Origin: Gephyromycinifex aptenodytis
Lineage (GTDB): Bacteria > Actinomycetota > Actinomycetes > Actinomycetales > Dermatophilaceae
Reading direction: 5' to 3'
Assembly (NCBI RefSeq): GCF_012277275.1
Contig: NZ_CP051155.1
Coordinates: forward strand, 1 to 64,000
DNA: 64,000 nt
Shown here piece after piece: positions 17,959-27,341 of this stretch (within the stretch, counting starts at the first letter, position 1; each line of letters opens with the position of its first letter). The notes under the pieces were generated by a model that worked only from the letters and a program-made list of their open reading frames with translations, was not told the DNA's origin and did no database searches. Made by a program: the position numbers and the translations under genes.

Positions 17959-18371
17959 GCGTCTTCGGCACCCCGAGCCCCTCGCCGCAGCAGCAGGCCC
18001 AGTGTCCGTGCGGCAGCGCAGAGCCCTACCTGAGGTGCTGCGGGCCGCTGCATGCCGGGCGGGCCCAGGCGCCCACTGCGCAAGCTCTCATGCGCAGCCG
18101 GTATTCGGCCTTCGTGCAGCGCCGGGCACGCTATCTGCTGCGCACCTGGCACCCGCGCACCCGACCGGAGACGGTGCAGTTCCCGGCCGGACGCTGGGTC
18201 GGGCTCAGCGTCCTGGACACCTCCGGCGGCGGGCCGAGCGACGAACACGGCACCGTCGACTACCGCGCCACCTGGCTTGATGTCGCCGGCAGCGCGCACG
18301 ACCTCATCGAGCACGCCCGCTTTGAACGTTGCGAGGGGAACTGGGTCTACCTCGACGGGGACGTGAGCTGA
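17955..18371 (+). CDS. YchJ family protein with SEC-C metal-binding motif
   Basis: A 138-residue protein. The N-terminus carries a SEC-C zinc motif (CPCGSAEPYLRCCGPLH), followed by a compact NTF2-like YchJ domain (ALMRSRYSAFVQRRARYLLRTW in two adjoining pieces, then WLDVAG and FER). This is the UPF0225 (YchJ) arrangement. It starts inside the end of the alpha/beta hydrolase gene with a 4-nt overlap. The function of the family is not established. Confidence 0.85.
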   Translation: MSVFGTPSPSPQQQAQCPCGSAEPYLRCCGPLHAGRAQAPTAQALMRSRYSAFVQRRARYLLRTWHPRTRPETVQFPAGRWVGLSVLDTSGGGPSDEHGTVDYRATWLDVAGSAHDLIEHARFERCEGNWVYLDGDVS

Positions 18372-18453
18372 GCGGCGTGCGGATCAGCGGTGTTGAGCTG
18401 GGCTGAGGCGGCGCCGCGCGCCGGGGCGTTCCGTCCGCCCGGTCGCATCCGCG

Positions 18454-18459
18454 TACGAT
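18454..18459 (+). promoter_or_regulatory. Putative aspS -10 box
   Basis: TACGAT at 18454-18459 would start an approximately 50-nt leader before aspS. No convincing -35 box is visible. Confidence 0.4.
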
Positions 18460-18513
18460 CGAACAACACACCCGCCCCCGCACCGTCTATGCGGGAGCCA
18501 GAAAGGAACACGC

Positions 18514-20388
18514 ATGCTGCGCACCCATTCCGCCGGAACCCTCACCACCGAACATGTCGGGCAGGACGTCACTCTCACCGGTTGGGTGGCCAGTCGGCGC
18601 GATCACGGCGGGGTGGAGTTCATCGACCTGCGTGATGCCAGCGGCGTCGTGCAGTGCGTCGCCCGGGACGAGGTGCTCGCTCAAGGCGCGCACGGCCTGC
18701 GCAACGAGTTCTGCATCCGCGCCACCGGGCAGGTCGCGGCCCGCACCGCCGAGAACGTCAACCCCGACCTGCCGACCGGGCAGATCGAGGTCAACCTGGC
18801 CGATATCGAGGTCCTGTCCGAGGCGGCTCCGCTGCCGTTCCAGATCGATGAGCGCGTCAACGTCGGTGAAGAGGCCCGTCTCAAGCACCGCTACCTCGAC
18901 CTGCGCCGCCCCGGCACGCACAACGCCGGGCACGCGATCCGGTTGCGTTCCAAGGTGAGCTCGGCTGCTCGCCGCGTGCTGGAAGCCCGCGACTTCGTCG
19001 AGATCGAGACCCCGACCTTGACCCGCTCGACCCCTGAAGGCGCTCGCGACTTCCTCGTTCCGGCCCGGCTGTCGCCGGGCTCCTGGTACGCGCTGCCGCA
19101 GAGCCCGCAACTGTTCAAGCAGTTGCTCATGGTCGCGGGCATGGAGCGCTACTACCAGATCGCGCGTTGCTACCGCGACGAGGACTTCCGCGCCGACCGC
19201 CAGCCGGAGTTCACTCAGCTCGACATCGAGATGAGCTTCGTGACCCAGGACGACGTGATGGAGCTCGGCGAAGCCGTGGTCCGCGAGATCTGGAAGCTCA
19301 TCGACGTCGACCTGCCCACCCCGTTCGAGCGGATGACCTACGCCGACGCGATGCGTCGCTTCGGCTCGGACAAGCCCGACCTGCGGTTCGGCAACGAACT
19401 CGTCGAGCTCACTGACCTGTTCTCCGACACCCAGTTCCGCGTGTTCCAGGCCCCCTATGTCGGTGCCGTCGTCATGCCCGGCGGCGGCTCCCAGCCGCGC
19501 CGGCAGTTCGACGCCTGGCAGGAGTGGGCCAAGCAGCGCGGCGCCAAGGGTCTGGCCTACATCACGGTGGCTGAGGACGGCACGCTCGGCGGTCCCGTGG
19601 CCAAGAACCTGTCGGAGGCCGAGCTCGCCGCCCTGCCCGAGCGCACCGGCGCCAAGCCCGGGGACTGCATCTTCTTCGCGGCCGGCACCGCCAAGGCCTC
19701 CCGGGCTCTGCTCGGTGCGGCCCGCCTGGAGATCGGCAAGCGCTGCGGCCTCATCGACGAGAACGCCTGGAGCTTCTTGTGGGTCGTTGACGCCCCGCTG
19801 TTCGAGCCTGCCGACGACGCCAAAGCCGCCGGTGATGTCGCGGTCGGTGGCGGCGCCTGGACGGCGGTGCACCACGCTTTCACCTCGCCCAAGCCGGAGT
19901 TCCTCGACTCCTTCGACAGCGACCCCGGTTCGGCGTTGGCCTACGCCTACGACATGGTGTGCAACGGCAACGAGATCGGTGGCGGCTCGATCCGTATCCA
20001 CCGCCGCGACGTGCAGGAGCGCGTCTTCAAGGTGATGGGTCTGAGCCAGGAGCAGGCGCAGGAGAAGTTCGGGTTCCTGCTGGACGCCTTCAAGTTCGGT
20101 GCGCCGCCGCACGGCGGCGTCGCCTTCGGCTGGGACCGGATCGTCATGCTTCTCGGCGGCTACGACTCCATCCGCGACGTCATCGCCTTCCCCAAGTCCG
20201 GTGGCGGCTACGACCCGTTGACGGATGCCCCGGCGCCGATCACCAAGCAGCAGCGCAAGGAGGCGGGCGTGGACGCCCGACCCCAGGGCGAGGCCGGCTC
20301 GGGCAAGGAACAGGGCAAGGGCCCGGGCAAGGACGCTCAGGGCGCGGGCACCCAAGACACCTCAGCGGTCGCGCCCAACCAAAGCTGA
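18514..20388 (+). CDS. aspS: Aspartate--tRNA ligase
   Basis: A 624-residue class II aminoacyl-tRNA synthetase. It has an N-terminal OB-fold anticodon-binding domain ([20 protein letters not shown]), motif 2 [18 protein letters not shown], a bacterial-type GAD insertion and motif 3 [15 protein letters not shown]. The ribosome site GAAAGGA lies just before the ATG. Beyond the usual C-terminal end (near [13 protein letters not shown]) there is a tail of about 35 residues rich in Gly, Lys and Gln, probably disordered. Bacterial AspRS may be non-discriminating, charging tRNA-Asn too; I cannot decide that from sequence alone. Confidence 0.96.
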   Translation: MLRTHSAGTLTTEHVGQDVTLTGWVASRRDHGGVEFIDLRDASGVVQCVARDEVLAQGAHGLRNEFCIRATGQVAARTAENVNPDLPTGQIEVNLADIEVLSEAAPLPFQIDERVNVGEEARLKHRYLDLRRPGTHNAGHAIRLRSKVSSAARRVLEARDFVEIETPTLTRSTPEGARDFLVPARLSPGSWYALPQSPQLFKQLLMVAGMERYYQIARCYRDEDFRADRQPEFTQLDIEMSFVTQDDVMELGEAVVREIWKLIDVDLPTPFERMTYADAMRRFGSDKPDLRFGNELVELTDLFSDTQFRVFQAPYVGAVVMPGGGSQPRRQFDAWQEWAKQRGAKGLAYITVAEDGTLGGPVAKNLSEAELAALPERTGAKPGDCIFFAAGTAKASRALLGAARLEIGKRCGLIDENAWSFLWVVDAPLFEPADDAKAAGDVAVGGGAWTAVHHAFTSPKPEFLDSFDSDPGSALAYAYDMVCNGNEIGGGSIRIHRRDVQERVFKVMGLSQEQAQEKFGFLLDAFKFGAPPHGGVAFGWDRIVMLLGGYDSIRDVIAFPKSGGGYDPLTDAPAPITKQQRKEAGVDARPQGEAGSGKEQGKGPGKDAQGAGTQDTSAVAPNQS

Positions 20389-20402
20389 ACCGTCTCGCAC
20401 TG

Positions 20403-20434
20403 TGCCCGCCCAGGTTCACCGACCTGGGCGGGCA
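20403..20434 (+). terminator. aspS terminator hairpin
   Basis: A perfect 13-bp inverted repeat, TGCCCGCCCAGGT at 20403-20415 and ACCTGGGCGGGCA at 20422-20434, with a 6-nt loop. It lies 15 nt after the aspS stop. Confidence 0.8.
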
Positions 20435-20961
20435 GAGCCGTCCCTACAGCCCTGGTCGCTGCTTGCCCACGCAGCGACAGAAAACAGCTGCACCACGCAG
20501 CACGAGCCCACGGCGCAACACGAATGCGCAGCGCCGGCTGGCCCGCCCCGACTGCATGAGGCCATCCAGCAGGCCCGAGGCGCTGGCCGCACGGTTCGTG
20601 CCGTGAGCTTGCGAGCGCACTCGGCCACGGCGACGCCGGTGCCCGCTGACGGTGAACACCGTCCACCAGAGGTGTGCGAAGCCGTGAGGATCCGCGGTTG
20701 GGCGCAGCTCCGGTGGCGGGGACAGATCGACGGACGCCTGCCGCAGGGTTCTTTGCCTGCCCTATGGGGGACAGGCCCAGGTAGCGGTCGTGAAGCCACG
20801 ATCAGGGTGCGCCCGTCAGCAGCATGCGCCATGGCCACCAGCGCAGCGGCGAGGTTCTTGGGGCTGCCGCGTCTGGACCTGCTCTCGTATCAATGAGTTT
20901 CGGGCAGCGTGATCCATGCATTGGCGAGCATCTGTCTACGATTGCGCGACCGGCCCCCGAC
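20435..20961. other. Unassigned 0.5-kb stretch before the restriction locus
   Basis: No reading frame here looks like a real gene. Frames of up to about 140 codons exist on both strands, but their translations are Cys/Arg/Ser-rich and without conserved motifs, and none has a convincing ribosome site. No inverted terminal repeats, tRNA or target-site duplications are visible. It may be the remnant of a decayed gene at the left edge of the acquired hsd locus. Confidence 0.5.
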
Positions 20962-20967
20962 TAGGCT
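20962..20967 (+). promoter_or_regulatory. Putative hsd operon -10 box
   Basis: TAGGCT, 29 nt before the hsdM ATG, followed by a short leader with the ribosome site CAAGGA (20986-20991). The upstream TTGCGC (20942) is spaced too closely (14 nt) to be a standard -35 box. Confidence 0.4.
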
Positions 20968-20996
20968 GCTGATAGCCCCCGAATGCAAGGACCGAC

Positions 20997-22937
20997 ATGC
21001 CCCCGCACGGCTTCCAAGACAAGATCGCCTTCGTGTGGCGCGTGGCTGACAAGCTGCGCGGCACCTTCAAACAGCACGAGTACGGCTCGGTGATGTTGCC
21101 GTTGCTGGTGTTGCGGCGGATGGACGCGGTGTTGGCGCCGACGAAGGCAGAGGTGTTGGCCAAGGCCAAGGGCTGGGTGGAGATCGGCCCCGGCCAGGAA
21201 GCGCAGCTCAAGCGCGTGGCGGGGCAGCAGTTTTTCAACACTTCATCGTTCAGCTTTGCCACGCTGCTGAATGACGACAAGAACTTGGCCGACAACCTGG
21301 CCGCCTATATCCGGGGGCTGTCCTCGGATGCCAAGGCCGTGATCGAGGCCTACAGCCTTGACGACAAGGTGCGACGGATGGAAGCAGCCGGGATCCTCTA
21401 CCAGGTGCTGGCCGACTTCGCCGATTTGGACCTTCGGCCGTCGGTGGTGAGTAACGAGTCGATGGGTTACATCTTCGAGGAGCTGCTGCGGAAGTTCTCT
21501 GAGATGAGCAACGAGACCGCTGGTGAGCACTACACACCGCGCGAGGTGATCCGTTTGGTGGCTGACCTGGTGGTGGGCGGCAAAGAGGCACCCAAACTCA
21601 CCGAGAACGAGCGCCCGGTGCGCACCATCTACGACCCGGCTGCGGGCACGGGCGGCATGTTGATGATCACGATGGAGCGCATCAAGGAACTGCAGCCGCA
21701 GTCGATCGTGCAGGTGGCGGGGCAGGAGCTGAACTCCGAGACCTGGGCCATCGCCCAATCGGATCTGATGATCCAGGGCACGCCTCCGGAGCGGATGCAT
21801 GTCGGAAACTCGCTCACCCAGGATGCGTTCCCGCGCGAGAAGTTCGACTACATCGTGGCGAACCCGCCCTATGGCGTCGACTGGAAGGGCTACGCCAAGC
21901 CCATCCGGGACGAGGCCGAGAACCTGGGCAGTCTGGGCCGTTTCGGGGCGGGGCTGCCGCGTGTCTCTGACGGTTCGCTGCTCTTCCTGCAGCACATGAT
22001 CAGCAAGATGAAGCCGACGGGTTCCCGCATCGGGATCGTGCTGTCGGGGTCGCCGCTGTTCAGCGGACAAGCGGGCTCGGGCGAGAGCGAAATCCGCCGC
22101 TGGATCTTGGAGAACGACTGGTTGGAGGGGATTGTCGCCCTACCGGACCAGATGTTCTACAACACCGGTATCAGCACCTACATCTGGGTGCTGGCCAACG
22201 ACAAGACCGACGCGGACCGCGGCCTCGTGCGTCTGGTGGACGCCCGCGAGATGGGCACGAAGATGCGCAAGTCGTTGGGCGACAAGCGCAAGGAGCTGTC
22301 GGAAGCGGCGATCACCGAGATCGTGCAGCTCTACGGCGGCGCGCTCGATGAGTTCGCCGAGGACCCCCGGGTGAAGGTTTTGGCGCGGGAGTCTTTCGGG
22401 TTTCAGCGGATCACGGTGGAGCGACCCTTGCATCGCCGCTGGGAGGTCACCGAGCTGGTGACCGCGACGCCCGGCTTCGAGCAGTTCGCCCCGTTGCTGG
22501 GGCGCAGCTTCGCCACCGAGAAAGCACTGCTGGCGGAGGCGACGAGCCTGACGACCGCTCAGAAGAAGGCCTTCGTGAAGGCCTGCGCGGTGAGCGACCC
22601 GGATGCGCCGATCATCATGAAGAAGGGCCGACCGGAGCCCGATCCTGACCTGCGCGACCAGGAGAACGTGCCGCTGCCCGCCGGCTGGTTCAGCCTTGAT
22701 GAGGACGAACGTCAGCGTGTCCTGGAGGAGAGCGCCGAGGCGCACCTGCGCGACGAAATCCACCCCTACGTCCCCGACGCCTGGCTCGACCACACCAAGA
22801 CCAAGCTCGGCTTCGAGATCCCCTTCACCCGCCAGTTCTACGTCTACACGCCACCTCGCCCGGTGGAGGAGATCGCCGCCGAGATCAAGGACCTGGAAGC
22901 GCGGATACAAGGCTGGATGCAGGGGCTGGGCCTGTGA
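20997..22937 (+). CDS. hsdM: Type I restriction-modification system, N6-adenine methyltransferase subunit
   Basis: A 646-residue modification subunit. The N-terminal HsdM helical domain (ADKLRGTFKQHEYGSVMLPL) is followed by the SAM motif I DPAAGTGGM (about residue 212) and the catalytic motif IV NPPYG (about residue 289), the N-PPY form used by adenine-N6 methyltransferases. It is longer than the roughly 500-residue canonical HsdM. The extra C-terminal 150 or so residues (up to EEIAAEIKDLEARIQGW) are found in a subset of type I MTases. It acts with HsdS in an M2S complex and with HsdR for cleavage. The stop overlaps the hsdS start (GTGA). Confidence 0.94.
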   Translation: MPPHGFQDKIAFVWRVADKLRGTFKQHEYGSVMLPLLVLRRMDAVLAPTKAEVLAKAKGWVEIGPGQEAQLKRVAGQQFFNTSSFSFATLLNDDKNLADNLAAYIRGLSSDAKAVIEAYSLDDKVRRMEAAGILYQVLADFADLDLRPSVVSNESMGYIFEELLRKFSEMSNETAGEHYTPREVIRLVADLVVGGKEAPKLTENERPVRTIYDPAAGTGGMLMITMERIKELQPQSIVQVAGQELNSETWAIAQSDLMIQGTPPERMHVGNSLTQDAFPREKFDYIVANPPYGVDWKGYAKPIRDEAENLGSLGRFGAGLPRVSDGSLLFLQHMISKMKPTGSRIGIVLSGSPLFSGQAGSGESEIRRWILENDWLEGIVALPDQMFYNTGISTYIWVLANDKTDADRGLVRLVDAREMGTKMRKSLGDKRKELSEAAITEIVQLYGGALDEFAEDPRVKVLARESFGFQRITVERPLHRRWEVTELVTATPGFEQFAPLLGRSFATEKALLAEATSLTTAQKKAFVKACAVSDPDAPIIMKKGRPEPDPDLRDQENVPLPAGWFSLDEDERQRVLEESAEAHLRDEIHPYVPDAWLDHTKTKLGFEIPFTRQFYVYTPPRPVEEIAAEIKDLEARIQGWMQGLGL

Positions 22938-24187
22938 GCGTATACGAATGGAGCACGGTTCCCTTCTGGAGTGTCGCCCGCCGCGTTGAACGGACAGGCC
23001 GGCCGGAAGCTCAGCTTCTGAGCGTCTATCGCGAATGGGGTGTGATTCGCAAAACTGATCGCGATGACAACTTCAATCAAGCGAGTGAGGATCTGAGCTC
23101 CTACAAGATCGTTCACCCTGGCGACCTAGTTCTGAACAAGATGAAGACATGGCAGGGTTCACTGGGGGTCTCGAAGTATGACGGGATTGTCAGCCCTGCT
23201 TACTTTGTGTGTGAGCTCAGCAAGAATGTAGACGGGGACTTCATTCACCACTTGTTGCGGAGCAGGCGCTACATTGCCGAATTTATGGCCAACTCCAAGG
23301 GCATTCGCCCGAACCAGTGGGACCTTCCCTATGAGATCCTGAGACAGCTGCCCCTGAGAATTCCCCCGCTGGAGGAGCAGCGCCGAATCGCGGACTTCCT
23401 CGATGACCGCGTCGCCCGCATCGACCAGATCGTCGCCGCCCGCCAGCAGCAGGTGATCCTAGCGAAGGAATCTCTCCAAAGCCTGCGACAAAAAATGACT
23501 ACGACCGGTCAGCGCTCGGCCGTCTCCGAGCGACCTACAGGAATTCCCTGGATGCCAGCTATTAGAGCAGACTTCGGGCTTTGGCGGCTAGGGCACGCGT
23601 TCCGCACGGGCAGCGGGACTACCCCACCAAGCGCCCAGCAGGAGCACTTCGATGGGACAATCCCTTGGGTTACCACCTCCGACTTACGAGACGACTCGAT
23701 TCACCAAGTTCCTCGAGGTGTTTCGCGTAGTGCGCTGAATGAATTCCCAGCACTCAAAGTTTTTCCTAGCGATTCTCTCCTTGTCGCTATGTATGGCGCA
23801 ACGGTTGGTAGAACCGCGATTCTAAAAGTGCCTGCCACTACAAACCAGGCCTGCTGCGCTCTGGAGCCACTAGGCCCTTTGCTTACTGACTATGCTTTTC
23901 ACTGGTTCAATGGATATCGGACTCAGGTCATGGGCTTAGCTAGCGGGGGTGGGCAACCCAATATAAATCAGGATATTATCCGTTCCCTCCATATTGGGGC
24001 CCCCGACCTGCCAGAACAAGCATCCATCATCGCCGACCTAGACCAGGTGTGCGCCTCCCACAAAGCGGGTTCCGATACGATTTGCCAATCAATCTCTCGG
24101 CTGCAGGAGTACAAGCAGTCCCTCATCACTGCCGCCGTCACCGGCGAGTTCGATGTCACCACCGCGTCCACCCGAATCCCGGAGTAG
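22934..24187 (+). CDS. hsdS: Type I restriction-modification system, specificity subunit
   Basis: A 417-residue DNA-recognition subunit with two target-recognition domains (about residues 5-140 and 210-350). Each is followed by the conserved helical spacer (first LRIPPLEEQRRIADFLDDRV, second APDLPEQASIIADLDQV). The motif GGGQPNINQD marks the end of TRD2. The start is GTG 22934, coupled to hsdM. Base composition is clearly more AT-rich than in hsdM and hsdR, especially from 23,750 to 24,100, as expected for a specificity gene that exchanges recognition domains. The target sequence cannot be predicted here. Confidence 0.93.
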   Translation: MSVYEWSTVPFWSVARRVERTGRPEAQLLSVYREWGVIRKTDRDDNFNQASEDLSSYKIVHPGDLVLNKMKTWQGSLGVSKYDGIVSPAYFVCELSKNVDGDFIHHLLRSRRYIAEFMANSKGIRPNQWDLPYEILRQLPLRIPPLEEQRRIADFLDDRVARIDQIVAARQQQVILAKESLQSLRQKMTTTGQRSAVSERPTGIPWMPAIRADFGLWRLGHAFRTGSGTTPPSAQQEHFDGTIPWVTTSDLRDDSIHQVPRGVSRSALNEFPALKVFPSDSLLVAMYGATVGRTAILKVPATTNQACCALEPLGPLLTDYAFHWFNGYRTQVMGLASGGGQPNINQDIIRSLHIGAPDLPEQASIIADLDQVCASHKAGSDTICQSISRLQEYKQSLITAAVTGEFDVTTASTRIPE

Positions 24188-24189
24188 CC

Positions 24190-27186
24190 ATGGGCATCAC
24201 GAAGGAAGCCGCATTCGAGACAAACATCGAATCGCACCTGCTAGAGAATGGCTGGCATGCCATCGAGCCCGCCAGTTATGACCGCCGTCTTGGGCTGTTC
24301 CCTGACGAGGTAATCGCGTTCGTGCAGGCCTCCCAGCCGAAGGCGTGGCAGCAGCTGGTGGCTCGGCATGGCGGCGAGGCGCTGGCGAGTGACCTTTTCG
24401 TGAAGGCCGTGGCCCGCGCCATCGACCATCGCGGCACCATCGCAGTCCTGCGCGACCTGGTGAAGGATTCCGGCGTCCCAGTGAAACTGTGCTACTTCAA
24501 GCCCGCCAGCCGACACAACGAAGACCAATTGCAACGCTATGGCGCCAATCGCTGTGCCGTGGTGCGCCAGCTGCACCACTCCGAGAGCCGCCCGCTGGAT
24601 TCGCTGGACATGACACTCGTGGTCAACGGCATCCCCGTCGCCACCGCCGAGCTGAAGAACCCCCTCACCAATCAGAACGTCGAAGACGCCCAGCGCCAGT
24701 ACCGCGAGGATCGCAACCCCAATGACCTGATCTTCCGCTCCCGCACGTTGGTGCACTTTGCCGTCGACCCGCACCTGGTGTTCATGACCACCCGGCTGGC
24801 CAAGCAAGACACCGTCTTCCTGCCCTTCAACCAAGGAACTGCCGGTGCGGGCCGCAAGGGGGCCGCCGGGAACCCGGCCGTCGCCGACGGCTACCAGACC
24901 AGCTACCTGTGGGAGCAGGTGTGGCAGCGGGACAACTGGCTCAACCTGCTCGGCAACTTCGTGCACCAGAGCAACAAGGGCATTCTTTTCCCACGCTTCC
25001 ACCAGTGGCACGCAGTGCAGAGCATCCTGCAGGCCACTTACCGCGATGGCGCGGGCACCAACCGTCTCATCCAGCACTCCGCCGGCTCCGGAAAGAGCAA
25101 CACCATCGCTTGGACGGCGCACTGCCTGTCTCGCCTGCACGGCCCCGACGACCAGCCCGTCTTCGACAAGGTCGTTGTGATCACCGACCGCAGGGTGCTC
25201 GACAAGCAGCTGCAAGACACCGTCGCCGGACTCGACCACACCCCCGGCACCATCGTCCGTATCGACAAGCACTCCACCCAGCTCAAGGAAGCGCTGGAAG
25301 GCAATGCGGCGCGCATCATCATCACCACCCTGCAGAAGTTCCCCGTCGTGCTTGAAAAGATTCACCAGGGCGAAGCCGAAGGAGAGCGCGCCCAAGTGGT
25401 GGGCAGTCGCTTCGCCGTCATCGTCGACGAGGCCCACTCCAGCACCAGCGGCGACTCGGTGAAGCAACTCAAGACTGTGCTCTCCCTCGAAGATGCCCTT
25501 GCCGACGCCGAACACTCCCAGACACAAGCCGAGGAGGCCAGCGACGCCTCGGACCTGCTGCTGCTCAGCGCCGCTGCCCGCGGGAAACGCAAGAACCTGA
25601 GCTTCTTCGCCTTCACAGCCACGCCCAAGCCCAAGACGCTGGAACTCTTCGGCGAGCTCGGGCCCGACGGCCACAGACACCCCTTCCACATTTACTCGAT
25701 GCGGCAGGCCATCGACGAGGGCTTCATCCTCGACGTGCTGCAGAACTACACGACCTACTCCGTCTACTACAAGCTCGCCAACGCCGAGACCGCCACCGAC
25801 ATCGAGGTGGATACCCACAAGGGGCGAGCAGCCCTGGCGCGCTTCGCATCGCTGCACCCCTACCAGCTGGATGCCAAGGCTGAAGTGATCGTCGAGCACT
25901 TCCGGCAGAAGAGCGCCGGCAAGATCAACGGCCGCGCCAAGGCGATGGTGGTGACCCGCTCGCGCCTGCACGCCGTGCGCACCAAGTTCGCCATTGACAA
26001 CTACATCACCAAGATGGGCTATGACCAGGGAAACCGCCCGCTGCGTGCCCTCGTGGCCTTCAGCGGTGAAGTGGTCGACCCGGACCTGCCGCAGAAGTCA
26101 TGGACCGAGGCCGAACTCAACGGCTTCCCCGAGGGACAGCTGCCGAAAAAGTTTCACAGCGACGACTACCAGGTGCTGGTGGTGGCCGAGAAGTACCAGA
26201 CCGGCTTCGATGAGCCGCTGCTGCACACAATGTACGTGGACAAGAAGCTCAGTGGAGTGGCTGCAGTTCAGACGCTCTCGCGGCTCAACCGCACCGCCCC
26301 CGGCAAACAGGACACCTTCGTCCTCGACTTCGCCAACACCACCGAGGAGATCAAAGAAGCGTTCAGCGACTTCTACGAAGAGAGTTTCGCCACCCCCACC
26401 GACCCCAACGTCCTCTACGCCATGAGCACCGAGCTGATGAGTGCCGGGGTGCTCTCGCTACCGGAAATGGATGCCACCGTGAACGCCCTGCTCAGCGACG
26501 ATCCCGCTCGCCAGGCAGAGCTGTACGCCAACATCCAACCCGCCGAGGGTCGCTTCCTCACCCTGGAGGAGGAGACGCAGGAATCCTTCCGGACGACCCT
26601 GCACCATTTCGTGCGCGCCTATGCCTTCCTGGCGCAGGTGATGCCGTGGACCGATGCTGACCTGGAACGGCTCTTCCTCTACGGCAAACTCCTCCTCCTC
26701 CGGCTGCCCACTGCCGAAGGCGAGCCGCTGCCCCAACTCAGCGAAGCCGTCCAGCTCACCCACCTGCGCCTGGCCGTCACCGACGAAGGCAGCATCGCCC
26801 TAGAGTCCAGCGACGAACCCGGCACCGCACTGCCCGGCGAGGGCAAAGGCTCAGCCCAAGAACCGGTGCTCGACCGGCTCTCCGCCATCATCAAAGTGAT
26901 GAACGAACGCTACGGCGCCGATCTCAACGATGCTGACAAGGTCTGGATCGACCAACAACGTGCCGGAGTTCTCCAGGACCAGGACATGCGCACCGTCGCT
27001 CAGAACAACGACCGCGCCCAGTATCGGATGGTTCTGGAAGAACGAGCCGGGGACCTGGTGCTGGGCCGCCACGACAGCAACAGCGCGCTGGTGGACCTGT
27101 TTTTCGCAAACCCGGACTTCAAGAACTCCATGGTCGAGTACCTGATGGACACCTACGACCACTTCAACCGGGCAGATAGCCAGTAA
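24190..27186 (+). CDS. hsdR: Type I restriction-modification system, restriction/translocase subunit
   Basis: A 998-residue subunit for ATP-driven DNA translocation and cleavage. An N-terminal nuclease domain has the D-x-ELK core (LDMTLVVNG followed by ATAELKNPL, about residues 141-157). Helicase motifs follow: Walker A HSAGSGKSNT (about 298), DEAH box VIVDEAHSS (about 413), motif III AFTATPKPKT and motif VI QTLSRLNRTAPG. The C-terminal helical part is the M/S-binding region. The ATG at 24190 is 2 nt after the hsdS stop; in-frame codons upstream overlap hsdS and are not used. All key motifs are intact, so the system looks functional. Confidence 0.94.
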   Translation: MGITKEAAFETNIESHLLENGWHAIEPASYDRRLGLFPDEVIAFVQASQPKAWQQLVARHGGEALASDLFVKAVARAIDHRGTIAVLRDLVKDSGVPVKLCYFKPASRHNEDQLQRYGANRCAVVRQLHHSESRPLDSLDMTLVVNGIPVATAELKNPLTNQNVEDAQRQYREDRNPNDLIFRSRTLVHFAVDPHLVFMTTRLAKQDTVFLPFNQGTAGAGRKGAAGNPAVADGYQTSYLWEQVWQRDNWLNLLGNFVHQSNKGILFPRFHQWHAVQSILQATYRDGAGTNRLIQHSAGSGKSNTIAWTAHCLSRLHGPDDQPVFDKVVVITDRRVLDKQLQDTVAGLDHTPGTIVRIDKHSTQLKEALEGNAARIIITTLQKFPVVLEKIHQGEAEGERAQVVGSRFAVIVDEAHSSTSGDSVKQLKTVLSLEDALADAEHSQTQAEEASDASDLLLLSAAARGKRKNLSFFAFTATPKPKTLELFGELGPDGHRHPFHIYSMRQAIDEGFILDVLQNYTTYSVYYKLANAETATDIEVDTHKGRAALARFASLHPYQLDAKAEVIVEHFRQKSAGKINGRAKAMVVTRSRLHAVRTKFAIDNYITKMGYDQGNRPLRALVAFSGEVVDPDLPQKSWTEAELNGFPEGQLPKKFHSDDYQVLVVAEKYQTGFDEPLLHTMYVDKKLSGVAAVQTLSRLNRTAPGKQDTFVLDFANTTEEIKEAFSDFYEESFATPTDPNVLYAMSTELMSAGVLSLPEMDATVNALLSDDPARQAELYANIQPAEGRFLTLEEETQESFRTTLHHFVRAYAFLAQVMPWTDADLERLFLYGKLLLLRLPTAEGEPLPQLSEAVQLTHLRLAVTDEGSIALESSDEPGTALPGEGKGSAQEPVLDRLSAIIKVMNERYGADLNDADKVWIDQQRAGVLQDQDMRTVAQNNDRAQYRMVLEERAGDLVLGRHDSNSALVDLFFANPDFKNSMVEYLMDTYDHFNRADSQ

Positions 27187-27295
27187 CTGAGCACCCTGCC
27201 CTAGGCGTGTGAGGCGGGACGCGGTGCACGCGCTGCCCTGCTCGCGGCGCGGCGCGGCGCGTCGCTCGGGCGGGCGCTGCTGCCCTGGTGGCCGA
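27187..27295. other. Spacer after hsdR with GC-rich simple repeats
   Basis: A 109-nt spacer containing a short GCGGC-type simple repeat (about 27243-27262). No hairpin typical of the other terminators in the window is obvious. Nothing else is recognisable. Confidence 0.5.
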
Positions 27296-27301
27296 TAGAA
27301 T
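27296..27301 (+). promoter_or_regulatory. Putative -10 box of the YgiB-like/ATP-grasp/DUF350 operon
   Basis: TAGAAT, a good match to the actinobacterial -10 consensus. A start near 27308 would give a leader of about 34 nt that includes the ribosome site AGGGAGA of the first gene. No clear -35 box. Confidence 0.5.
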
Positions 27302-27341
27302 CGGCACCCAGCCACGAGGCAGCGAGCAGGCAGGGAGAACC

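Noticed and set aside
20225-20896. Open frame overlapping the end of aspS and running towards hsdM
   Set aside because: It overlaps aspS in another frame, crosses the terminator hairpin and has no recognisable domain.
20435-27295. Restriction locus as part of a transposon or integrative element
   Set aside because: No transposase, integrase, att-like duplication or terminal inverted repeat was seen at either side.
27187-27295. GCGGC repeat after hsdR as a regulatory or phase-variable tract
   Set aside because: It is short, outside any gene and before the predicted promoter, so composition bias is a simpler explanation.
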